Notes under the pieces: model-generated
What the model was told of the DNA's origin: nothing
The model's database searches: none
The model's input: only the letters and a program-made list of their open reading frames with translations
In this document: piece after piece, positions 42,834 to 49,787 of the stretch
Layout: each line of letters begins with the position of its first letter
Numbering within the stretch: position 1 is the stretch's first letter
Made by a program: the position numbers and the translations under genes
Origin: Variovorax sp. HW608
GTDB taxonomy: Bacteria > Pseudomonadota > Gammaproteobacteria > Burkholderiales > Burkholderiaceae_C
DNA length: 64,000 nt
Assembly: GCF_900090195.1 (NCBI RefSeq)
Contig: NZ_LT607803.1
Location: 992,001 to 1,056,000, forward strand
Reading direction: 5' to 3'

Positions 42834-44136
42834 CTATGAAAGGACTGTCACGACCCTCGACCCGTTCAGGCTGCGCTCGAACTCGATGAACCATTCGAGC
42901 GCTTCCGGGTTGGCCACCGCGTCGCGCTTGATGACCTTCTCCATGGGTTGCCCCAGCAGCAGCTTCTTCATCGGCAACTCGAGCTTCTTGCCGGTCAGGT
43001 TGCGCGGGACGGCGGGCACACGGACGATCTCGTCCGGCACGTGGCGCGCCGACAAGGCTCCGCGGATCGATCGCCGCATGTCTGCTTCCAGAGACTCGGT
43101 CAGCGCCGTCCCTTCGCGCAGAACGACGAACAAGGCCATGTACGACTCGCGTCCGAGGTATTCCAGATCGACAACGAGGCTGTCCAGGACTTCTGGCATC
43201 GATTCAACGGCGCGATAGAGCTCTGCAGTCCCCATGCGAATGCCGCCGCGATTGATCGTTGCATCCGACCGTCCGTAGATGATGCTGCCGGTGAAGGACT
43301 TCACCCGATTCCGGTCTAGAAAGCGCCAGATGTATCCCCAATCCGGTTGCGCACTTCAGGCGTGCATCGCCCGCGACTGCGTCAGACCACGCGAGCCACT
43401 TGCGACCGCCGCAAATCGAAGCTGCATCTGTCTCGCGGTCAAGGTGCGGCACCCAGATCACGGATTCGACGCTGGGCAAGCTGTCCAGCACCTCACGCAG
43501 CACGTCGCGCCGGTCGAAAGCCTTGCCGCCGAAACGATAGCCGTCGCACGCGATCAGCACTTTGGGTTCGATCTGGATGAAGAGATCGCGCACGCTGACC
43601 TGCCCCATCTCGGGCGCGCAAACGGACCAGATCGCGCCGATGCTAGCGACCGCGAGAAACGCAACGACGGCCTGAGGCACGTTGGGCAGATAGGCCGCAA
43701 CGCGATCACCCGGATCGTCACCCAGGGCACGCAGCGTTTCGGCCAGCGCGGCAACCTGTTGCTCGAGTTCACCCCAGCTCATTTCGCCCTGGCCCGCGGC
43801 TTCGCTCTCGAAGACAATGGCTGGGGCAGTGAGCGCCCGGTGCCGGAACACCTGGTCGACGAAATTGATTCGCGCGCCTTCGAACCAGCGTGCGCCGGGC
43901 ATGCGAGCATGGGACAGAACGCGTGTGTAAGGTCGAGTCGACGCCACATCGAAGTAGCGCCAGATCGAAGCCCAGAAGTCTTCGAGGTGATCCACCGACC
44001 ACTGCCAGAGGTCGTCGTAGCGCACGAACTCGAGACCCGTGTCCTGCGCGAGCCAGGCGGTATAGGCACTGATATGTGCGCTGCGCTTTCGCGCCTCGGA
44101 AGGTGCCCAGAGTAGTTCGGTGGTCTGGCTGCTCAT
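42834..44136 (-). pseudogene. Acetoacetyl-CoA synthetase-like AMP-ligase, broken
   Basis: The N-terminal part (44136 to about 43350, about 261 residues, MSSQTTELLWAP … LAWSDAVAGDARLK) matches acetoacetyl-CoA synthetases, including WFEGARINFVDQVF and IWSVCAPEMGQVSVRD. The C-terminal part (from about 43320 to 42834) continues in another frame with GYIWRFLDRN, then GRSDATINRGGIRMGTAEL and NLTGKKLELPMKKLLLG. About 220 residues between them, including the P-loop SSGTTG region, are absent, and there is a frameshift at the junction. No functional ligase is expected. Confidence 0.88.
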
Positions 44137-44148
44137 CTCCACTCCACT

Positions 44149-44967
44149 TCAGCTGTTCGCCTGCATCGCGCGGACCCCCGCCGCTTCCAGCATTGGCTTC
44201 ACACTGTCCAGCGCGCCGCCGCCGTCGCAGGGCACCACGGCTCCGGAAACATAGCTCGCATAAGGAGAAGCCAGGAAGAGCGCCAGATTGGCGATGTCGT
44301 CCACGTTGCCCAGCCGCTTCAGCGGCACGGTCTCGGCACTGCGCGCTTCCTCCTGCTCGCCATCGGCGATCAAGCGCTTGAATCCTTCGGTCTGCGCGAT
44401 CGGCCCCGGCGAAATCGCATTGACCCTCAGGCCGAACGACCCCCATTCGAGCGCCAGGACGCGCGTGAGCTGGTCGACGCCGGCCTTTGCGGCACAGGCA
44501 TGCGCTTGATAGCGCATCGGGATGGAGGACTGCGGGGCCGTGATGTTGATTGCGATCCCTCCGGGCTTGCGCATATAGGGGAACGCCTGGCGCAGGACAT
44601 TGAACGTGCCGATGAGATCGATGTCGACCACCGCCTTGAAGCCGTTAGAAGACATGTCTTTCGCCTCGCACAGGAAGTTGCCCGCGGCGCCCGATACGAG
44701 AACGTCGATTTCGCCGAATTTGTCGACACAGGACTGCAGTCCCAGGCCCACGGCGTCGAAGTCGCGAACATCGGCGCAAATGCCGCCCACCGGGCCGTCG
44801 TGTCGGGCCAGCGCGGCGCACGCCTTGTCCACGTTGTCGGGCTTGCGACTGACGACCGTCAGCCTGGCGCCTTGTCGAGCGAACGCCTCGGCGATGCCGA
44901 AGTTGATGCCTGTCGTGCCGCCGAATACGACGACATGACGATCCTTGAAGTCCAGATTGAGTTGCAT
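44149..44967 (-). CDS. SDR, 2,4-dienoyl-CoA reductase-like
   Basis: A 272-residue SDR. The cofactor loop is VFGGTTGINFGIAEAFARQGA, followed by a VVSRK specificity site (NADPH-like Arg). In place of YxxxK it reads AHACAAKAGVDQL, as in the dienoyl-CoA reductase/PECR subgroup, where catalysis uses other residues. C-terminal SGAVVPCDGGGAL. It lies 12 bp upstream of the broken ligase and may have acted on the CoA thioesters it made. Divergent from the isochorismatase gene. Confidence 0.9.
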   Translation of the reverse strand: MQLNLDFKDRHVVVFGGTTGINFGIAEAFARQGARLTVVSRKPDNVDKACAALARHDGPVGGICADVRDFDAVGLGLQSCVDKFGEIDVLVSGAAGNFLCEAKDMSSNGFKAVVDIDLIGTFNVLRQAFPYMRKPGGIAINITAPQSSIPMRYQAHACAAKAGVDQLTRVLALEWGSFGLRVNAISPGPIAQTEGFKRLIADGEQEEARSAETVPLKRLGNVDDIANLALFLASPYASYVSGAVVPCDGGGALDSVKPMLEAAGVRAMQANS

Positions 44968-45273
44968 GATGTGTGATGGGCCGGCGCCAGGCACGGAATG
45001 CGCTGCCCGGCTTTATCGATGAATCGATCCGGGCCGAATAGTCCATCTCACCGGATTTCATTCCCCCATGCAGTAGAGCAATCGAGGGTCGCGGTGGTCA
45101 CCGGGCTGCGATCGAGTCCCTGCCCGGCTCGCCGCTGCAAGCGGTGGACGAGTGAAATCCATTCCACCCACTTACGCGCTCGGGGATGCATGAACACAAT
45201 GAGTCCAACAGGCGGGCATCGTGGATCGATCCGCTTGGGTGATTCACTCATCTAATCTAGAAGGATTCAAACC
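44968..45273. promoter_or_regulatory. Divergent promoter region with shared motif
   Basis: 306 bases without a gene. It contains GTGGACGAGTGAAATCC at 45144-45160, the reverse complement of the motif at 42807-42823, embedded in a GTGGA-N14-TCCAC inverted repeat (45144-45167). Further palindromes are ATCGAT-GA-ATCGAT (45015-45028) and GGATCGATCC (45223-45232). It should drive the SDR/ligase unit leftwards and the isochorismatase rightwards. Confidence 0.5.
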
Positions 45274-45966
45274 GTGCAGCTGTTCAAACTCCAGGACACC
45301 GCGTTCGTTCTCATCGACCATCAGGTCGGCATCTTCGACTGGATCCAGTCGATCGACCGCAGCCAGCTGAAACGCAACGCGCTGCTCCTGGCCAAACTGG
45401 CCGCGCGCGCGGAAATCCCCGTCGTGCTTACAACGAGCCAGGAGACCAACGTCCAAGGTCCGCTCATGAAGGGCATCCAGAAGGCTTTGCCGGAGGCGTT
45501 TGCCAAGCGCATCTTGCGCGTCGGGATCGTGAACGCCTGGGAATCCAAGGCGTTTGCCGACGCGGTCCGCGCGACCGGCAAGCGCAACCTGGTCATGGCG
45601 GGCGTGACCACCGACGTCTGCGTGATCGCGCCGGCCATCAGCGCGATCGAGGAAGGTTTCAACGTCCAGGTCGTTGCCGATGCAAGCGGCTCGGCAACGA
45701 AGATCGGCGACGACATGGCGCTGCAGCGGCTTGCCGCCGCTGGCGTCCAGATCACATCCACAGCGGGCATCGTCGCAGAGTTGCTGCAGAACTGGGATAC
45801 CGAACTTGGCGACTACGCTCTGAGCCTGATTCCCGGGGCATTGGACACGTCTGTCAAGCTCCGGATCATCGCGCGAGTGATGGGCCGCCTCCTCACGGGA
45901 CAGGGTCTGCCGCGCGTCGATTCCGAACGAGCCGGCAAATCGGACATATTGGTGCTCTCCAAGTAG
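45274..45966 (+). CDS. Isochorismatase-family hydrolase, YcaC-like
   Basis: A 230-residue cysteine-hydrolase-fold protein, GTG start with AGGA upstream. Catalytic candidates are Asp15 (VLIDHQVGIFDW) and Cys116 (GVTTDVCVIAPA); the RVGIVNAWES segment holds the usual lysine region but with Val. The core matches YcaC-type hydrolases. A C-terminal extension of about 45 residues (from LGDYALSLIPG) exceeds the E. coli YcaC length. Substrate unknown; perhaps amide hydrolysis. It is transcribed away from the catabolic cluster. Confidence 0.9.
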   Translation: MQLFKLQDTAFVLIDHQVGIFDWIQSIDRSQLKRNALLLAKLAARAEIPVVLTTSQETNVQGPLMKGIQKALPEAFAKRILRVGIVNAWESKAFADAVRATGKRNLVMAGVTTDVCVIAPAISAIEEGFNVQVVADASGSATKIGDDMALQRLAAAGVQITSTAGIVAELLQNWDTELGDYALSLIPGALDTSVKLRIIARVMGRLLTGQGLPRVDSERAGKSDILVLSK

Positions 45967-46074
45967 TCCTCGCCCTCATTGGCATTGCAGGCCCCAGTGA
46001 TGGGCACTCGAAGTGGCTGTACTTATCTTTCTCGGAAACGTGAGACCGCGCTTGATGTGAAGGAGACTGAACAC

Positions 46075-46308
46075 ATGAATGCAACATACGCCAGGGAAAA
46101 GGAAAGGAACGACAGCTTCCTCAATCTGGTCGACTTCAAATGGCTCATGGCTGGCGTTGGCTGGTGGGTCAATCTGTCGCGGTTGCAGAGTGACAGGGCC
46201 TACATCGATGAGTGCCTGCAGCGCGCGCTGCGGAGCGATTCTGAGTTGCTCCGACATTGCAGTGTCAAGCTCCTTGGCCTGAATCGTGACGCGCCGATGT
46301 TCGGATAA
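46075..46308 (+). CDS. Small protein of unknown function
   Basis: A 77-residue protein starting MNATYAREKERNDSFLNL with GAAGGAG eight bases upstream of ATG 46075. It contains a hydrophobic, Trp-rich centre (FKWLMAGVGWWVNLSRL) followed by an amphipathic helix DRAYIDECLQRALRSDSELLRH. It looks like a real, translated small protein. The earlier ATG at 45979 gives a non-conserved-looking extension and lacks a ribosome binding site. It follows the isochorismatase gene by 108 bp. I do not know the family; a membrane-associated or regulatory peptide is possible. Confidence 0.7.
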   Translation: MNATYAREKERNDSFLNLVDFKWLMAGVGWWVNLSRLQSDRAYIDECLQRALRSDSELLRHCSVKLLGLNRDAPMFG

Positions 46309-46351
46309 GCATATCTGCCTGGCGCGCTAAACTTGCTCAAAGGAGTTCAAC

Positions 46352-46519
46352 ATGAGCATTACGCCGGCAGTCGATTCGCCACTGCAATTCGCAGCCCGAT
46401 TCGATTCCTTGCTCTATGCCGAGCCAGGCTGCGTACGCACCGCGCTGGCCACCGTCGCCTCGAGGTCGTCGGCGCCAGCATCGGCGGCCCTCGTGATGAG
46501 CTCACCCGTGGCTGGGTGA
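46352..46519 (+). CDS. Short open frame, 55 residues, uncertain
   Basis: MSITPAVDSPLQFAARFD … ends MSSPVAG. AAAGGAG lies before ATG 46352, so initiation is plausible. The sequence is not recognised and the downstream region (46520-46620) is gene debris, so this may be the 5' stub of a lost gene rather than a functional peptide. Confidence 0.3.
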   Translation: MSITPAVDSPLQFAARFDSLLYAEPGCVRTALATVASRSSAPASAALVMSSPVAG

Positions 46520-46626
46520 CGCACGTCGAAGCCGCAGCCACCGAATCCGCACCCGATGCAGGCCGACGGGCGCCCGAACGCGGACTCTCACGAGATCCGG
46601 TATCGTGCTTGCCGCAATCAAGCACT

Positions 46627-46841
46627 GATGCCCGCGATTGTTTCGTCGACATCGTCGGAGAAGGCTTCGACTGTGCGATCCGCGTCGGATACTCGAGCGA
46701 CTCGAATCTGATCGCCCGCCGTATCGGCCCGATGATGAGCCGCTGTCCACTTCCTGCAGCTTCATCGTGCGACCCGCGGGACGACAGCCCGCGAGAAAGA
46801 TTCGCGCTCTCACGGAACTGATGATCGAATATTTCAGATGA
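46627..46841 (+). pseudogene. LysR regulator remnant
   Basis: Fragments of a LysR nearly identical to the one at 5383: DCFVDIVGEGFDCAIRVGYSSDSNLIARRIGP in one frame, then, after a deletion and frameshift, FIVRPAGRQPARKIRALTE…MIEYFR to a stop at 46841. The HTH and about 120 residues of the effector domain are missing. Confidence 0.85.
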
Positions 46842-46876
46842 GGTGTATGCGGGCGCAGCACACCGGACCATGCACT

Positions 46877-47041
46877 TCAGGTCCGGATGCAGCCACGTCC
46901 CCCGCAGTCAAGTCGCGACTGGTGAAGCGAAGGCAGAGCTTCGATGACACGAACCTCGACGCCTGCCCTCGCAAGCTTGAGTGCGGTCAAAAGGCCCACG
47001 GGGCCAGCCCCGACCACGATGACTCGATCCTGTTTGCCCAC
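46877..47041 (-). pseudogene. FAD-dependent aromatic monooxygenase, N-terminal remnant
   Basis: A GTG start at 47041, with GGAAGGA upstream, opens a frame of 54 residues. It contains a full FAD Rossmann motif, VIVVGAGPVGLLTALKLA, followed by VRVIEA, as in PheA/MhpA-type hydroxylases. It then runs to a stop at 46877 without the rest of the roughly 500-residue enzyme. Immediately upstream, 47060-47116 encodes a gene tail EIPLTGIEAHRI with stop that I cannot identify. Confidence 0.75.
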
Positions 47042-47195
47042 TTCCTGTCCTTCCAAAGATTAGATGCGATGCGCCTCGATGCCCGTCAGCGGAATCTCGA
47101 CCTCCGCCGCGACATCTCGATGTGGAAATTTAAAGTCGTGTCACGGCAAGGTCAAAATGGAAGGACCGTGTTCCGATTTTTGCACTTCCACTCCC

Positions 47196-47309
47196 TGTAT
47201 GAGGAATCCAGACCTCAGGGCGCGCCTCCCGCAGGCGCTCTTGCATGGGATAAGGGTCGCCGAGAAAAGCGTCGTCATATGGATCGCAACCGACCAATGG
47301 GCACGTCCG
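47196..47309 (-). pseudogene. P450 N-terminal remnant
   Basis: Minus-strand frame TCPLVGCDPYDDAFLGDP, then YPMQERLREARPEVWIP, aligns with the start of the IS-interrupted P450 (VPVVDCDPYGDAFLMDPYP, then VHERLREAGPVAWIP). Nothing downstream matches, so only about 38 residues survive. Confidence 0.8.
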
Positions 47310-47323
47310 TGCCGGCCCCCCTT

Positions 47324-47398
47324 GGACAAGGAGCGGCGATCGCCGCTGCGCAGATCCTCGGCGTAGTCCAGTGTGTTCTTCAGCAAGCTCGAGCCTAG
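47324..47398 (-). pseudogene. FMN reductase remnant
   Basis: The frame reads LGSSLLKNTLDYAEDLRSG, then DRRSLS, matching SGMLKNALDYTEDLRNGDR of the reductase at 17983. The start, operator and most of the gene are gone; the order FMN reductase then P450 is kept as at 17-18.6 kb. Confidence 0.8.
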
Positions 47399-47448
47399 GG
47401 AAGACCCTCGCAAGTACACTCAGTGTCTGAACCCAATTCACCTTTCAG

Positions 47449-48159
47449 ATGGCCACCCGATCCAGACTCCCTGCCCCTGACTCACAGGCCGCCGCGCAAG
47501 AGGGGGGACCGACCCGCCGTGAGCGGCGTCGCCAGCGGACCGAAGATCTGATCCTGGAGGCCGCGACACAGGTGTTTCAGACCAAGGGGATCGTTGCTAC
47601 CACCATGCAGGACATCGCGGTCGAGGTCGACGTCGTCCAAGGCACCCTCTACAACTACTTTCCCACCAAGGAGGCGCTGACGGTCGCCGTGGTGCGGCGT
47701 CTGATCAATGCGTTTGCCGAAGAGCTGGCGATCCAAGGGGGCGATCGCACCACCTTCGAGCCACTTGACCTGGTGGCGTTCGCCTGCGTCGCCGTGATCG
47801 AGAAAGGCGTGACCGATCCCATCTGGCGCGCCCTGGTCGAGCGCTACGACGTGCTGGTCGATGCGGTGCACGACGAGATTCGGGAGTTCGCCATGGCCAA
47901 CCTGCGAGAGGCCGTTCGCGGTGGCGCCATCAAGGCCACCGAAGCCGAGCTCCAACTGCAATGGCGGCTGGGTTCCTGGATGATGGCTGGCGCGATCCGC
48001 GACATCGTGCAGGGCAAGCTCGCGTCATTGGACGTAGCCTTCGACATTGCCTTACACGTCTTGTTGCAGAAGGGGATTCCCCCAGCCGAAGCGAGGCGCA
48101 TCGTCCGAAAAGTTCGAAACCACGTACGCAGAAACCGCGAGGCCGTCAGTCAACCTTGA
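47449..48159 (+). CDS. TetR family transcriptional regulator (paralogue)
   Basis: A 236-residue TetR protein. The HTH is about residues 26-72 (EAATQVFQTKGIVATTMQDIA, GTLYNYFPTKEAL). It is very close to the TetR at 18725, with identical recognition-helix residues QGTLYNYF. The divergent genes it presumably controlled are reduced to scraps, and the perfect TGAGTCA repeat is absent here. An 11-bp palindrome ACACTCAGTGT lies at 47417-47427. It is intact, so it may still act in trans on the first locus. Confidence 0.92.
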   Translation: MATRSRLPAPDSQAAAQEGGPTRRERRRQRTEDLILEAATQVFQTKGIVATTMQDIAVEVDVVQGTLYNYFPTKEALTVAVVRRLINAFAEELAIQGGDRTTFEPLDLVAFACVAVIEKGVTDPIWRALVERYDVLVDAVHDEIREFAMANLREAVRGGAIKATEAELQLQWRLGSWMMAGAIRDIVQGKLASLDVAFDIALHVLLQKGIPPAEARRIVRKVRNHVRRNREAVSQP

Positions 48160-48256
48160 TGTTGGCGGCCTTCACCACCTGTAGATACAGGATCTGTTCT
48201 GACCGGATGAATTGGGCAAACTGCTCAGGCGCCTTGCCGCCGGGTTCGCCATCACC
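48150..48256 (-). pseudogene. Bug/TctC binding-protein remnant, C-terminal end
   Basis: The minus-strand frame reads KAPEQFAQFIRSEQILYLQ, then VVKAANIKVD and a stop at 48152-48150, overlapping the TetR 3' end. It matches the remnant at 19419 after the first TetR. Confidence 0.75.
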
Positions 48257-48258
48257 CT

Positions 48259-48316
48259 TGATCCTGTAGGCATTGACGGCGGTCTGCATGACGCTCGTCC
48301 CGTCACGAACGTCTCA
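48259..48316 (-). pseudogene. Ferredoxin remnant, right of the IS insertion in gene orientation
   Basis: Matches 14127-14183 of the intact ferredoxin gene (GACGG.GGTCTGCATGA.GCTCGTCCCGTC block). The 5' part continues at 49446-49472 beyond the IS630-type element. The cluster-binding half is lost. Confidence 0.75.
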
Positions 48317-48377
48317 TACCAATTTGCGTTCAATAGATTAGATATCATGTCTGTCCACGTACTTCAAGGAGTCGTGG

Positions 48378-48902
48378 ATGAAGAGTCTGATCGTTGGGGA
48401 TAAGGCGACCGTGATGCGCTTGGCAGAACGGCTCAAGCAAGCCGACAGCCATGCGCAGTACCAGCGCATCCAGTGCGTGCTGATCAGGGCCACGCTGGGC
48501 AGCTCGGCCGCGCAGATTGCACAGTTGCTGGGTTGGTCAACCACCACCGTGCATGTGATGCACTCTCGATGGGCCAAGGAAGGTGATGCCATCTTCGATC
48601 TTCGAGGCCGCGGTGGCAGACACCACCAGCATTTGAGCGCCGAACAGGAGCAGGAGTTGCTGGCACCCTTCGTCGAACGCGCACAGGCAGGCGGGATGTT
48701 GACGGTAGCTGAGATCCAGCAGGCCTACCAGAAGCAACTCGGCAAGGCGGTGGCGCCCTCGACGATCTATCGGCTGCTCGACCGTCACGGCTGGCGCAAG
48801 GTCGTGCCCCGGCCCCGGCATCCCAAGGCGGACGTCGCGGCACAGGCCGCCTTTAAAAAAACTCCGCCGCCAGGTACGCCAAGAGGTCGTGCGCCAGGCT
48901 GA
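48378..48902 (+). CDS. IS630-family transposase, first reading frame (DNA-binding part)
   Basis: 174 residues. Residues about 25-70 form the HTH typical of IS630 (IQCVLIRATLGSSAAQIAQLLGWSTTTVHVMHSRW), followed by RGRGGRHHQHLSAEQEQELL and the winged-helix segment APSTIYRLLDRHGWRK. The frame runs through an A7 tract (TTTAAAAAAACTCCG at about 48853), after which the true family sequence continues in the +1 frame. The last residues (KTPPPGTPRG) are out of frame with the family. Confidence 0.88.
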   Translation: MKSLIVGDKATVMRLAERLKQADSHAQYQRIQCVLIRATLGSSAAQIAQLLGWSTTTVHVMHSRWAKEGDAIFDLRGRGGRHHQHLSAEQEQELLAPFVERAQAGGMLTVAEIQQAYQKQLGKAVAPSTIYRLLDRHGWRKVVPRPRHPKADVAAQAAFKKTPPPGTPRGRAPG

Positions 48903-49443
48903 ACAAGGTCGCGCGGTGCGGCTGATGTTCCAGGACGAGGGGCGATTCGGATTGCTGGGCACGCCGCGTCGCTGCTGGGCGCCACACCGCATTCGACCTG
49001 TCGTCGGCGCTCGCCTGGAGCGCAAGTACATCTATGCCTTCAGTGCCGTCAGCCCACACGACGGCGTGATGGACAGCCTCGTGCTGCCCTGGGTGAACGC
49101 CGAGACCATGTCGCTATTCCTGGCCGAGGTCGCCCAGCGCCATGTCGAGGAATTCATCGTGATGGTCATGGACCAGGCGGGCTGGCATCTGGCAGGTCAA
49201 CTCGCGGTCCCGGATCACATGCGACTGATCTACCTGCCTCCGTACAGCCCCGAACTCAACCCGGCCGAGCATCTGTGGGAGGCGATTCGCGAGGACTGCT
49301 TTGCCAACCATGTCTTCGCCAACCTCGACGCCGTCGAACGCGCCCTCACGACAGGGCTGGTGGCGCTCGAATCAGATCACGAGAGAACCCGATCGATGAC
49401 CGGTTTCGATTGGATAACTTCTATATCTTTGAACGCAACTTAG
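48889..49443 (+). CDS. IS630-family transposase, second reading frame (DDE catalytic part)
   Basis: 184 residues from ATG 48889, but the homologous sequence begins upstream at KKLRRQVRQEVVRQAEQG (about 48857). The catalytic triad is visible: Asp in LMFQDEGRFG, Asp in VMDQAGWHLAG and Glu in ELNPAEHLWEAIRED. It fuses to the first frame only by a +1 (or -2) shift on the A7 run. This is either programmed frameshifting or transcriptional slippage, or a one-base inactivating indel. Confidence 0.88.
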   Translation: MRQAEQGRAVRLMFQDEGRFGLLGTPRRCWAPHRIRPVVGARLERKYIYAFSAVSPHDGVMDSLVLPWVNAETMSLFLAEVAQRHVEEFIVMVMDQAGWHLAGQLAVPDHMRLIYLPPYSPELNPAEHLWEAIREDCFANHVFANLDAVERALTTGLVALESDHERTRSMTGFDWITSISLNAT

Positions 49444-49445
49444 TA

Positions 49446-49472
49446 TCATTCATGCCGGGAGCCGTCGGGCGG
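49446..49472 (-). pseudogene. Ferredoxin remnant, 5' portion
   Basis: TCATTCATGCCGGGAGCCGTC matches 14181-14200 near the start of the intact ferredoxin gene. It is the other side of the IS630-type insertion from 48259-48316. Confidence 0.75.
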
Positions 49473-49477
49473 CCCGA

Positions 49478-49523
49478 AATCCTGAGGCGCTGTTGAGATG
49501 GCCTGGCTTCCGACGATTTGCGT
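49478..49523 (-). pseudogene. CoxG-like remnant, first about 15 codons
   Basis: The minus strand reads TQIVGSQAISTAPQDF, matching the intact CoxG start (MQITGSQAISMSPQDV) with the start codon changed to ACG. The remainder of the gene is missing and ferredoxin sequence follows directly. Confidence 0.8.
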
Positions 49524-49529
49524 GTTCAG

Positions 49530-49664
49530 TGGAGGATCAGCGCTCGTTGACCGAGCGAGTGTTCCGCACGCCGGCTCGACCGACAATCGACAAATACTCA
49601 CGTCGCATCAGACAAGCTCACGAAAACCGATGCGCCCCGCATCGTCGACGAGCGTCGACAAGCC
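49530..49664. repeat. Dispersed CoxG-upstream repeat, copy 3
   Basis: About 135 bases, the best match to copy 2 (14441-14574) and a good match to copy 1 (5070-5164). It again lies immediately upstream of a CoxG start. The far end overlaps the tail of a lost gene (49608-49730). Confidence 0.8.
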
Positions 49665-49730
49665 ATAGTCGCGCACCACGGCGAACTGTTCCCCCTCCTT
49701 GCGCTCCAAGAACCCGGCCAACTCGGGGGC
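49608..49730 (-). pseudogene. C-terminal gene tail of unidentified protein
   Basis: About 40 codons read APELAGFLERKEGEQFAV, then VRDYGLSTLVDDAGRIGFRELV and stop. The same tail, progressively shorter, precedes CoxG in copies 1 and 2. I do not recognise the family; a substrate-binding protein C-terminus is possible. Confidence 0.55.
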
Positions 49731-49787
49731 TCGATTGCATCACCCCCCGGGCTACTTGCGGCGCACCGTGCGCTTAGCGCAAGGACG

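Larger units (their letters stand above)
48319..49443 (+). mobile_element. IS630-family insertion sequence, about 1125 bp
   Basis: Ends are imperfect inverted repeats: CCAATTTGCGTTCAA at 48319 and, on the other strand from 49443, CTAAGTTGCGTTCAA (13 of 15 match). TA flanks both ends (48317-48318, 49444-49445), as expected for IS630/Tc1 elements. It carries a transposase in two overlapping frames. It sits inside a ferredoxin remnant. TCAT is also repeated at both borders, so the duplication could be read as 4 bp. Confidence 0.88.
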
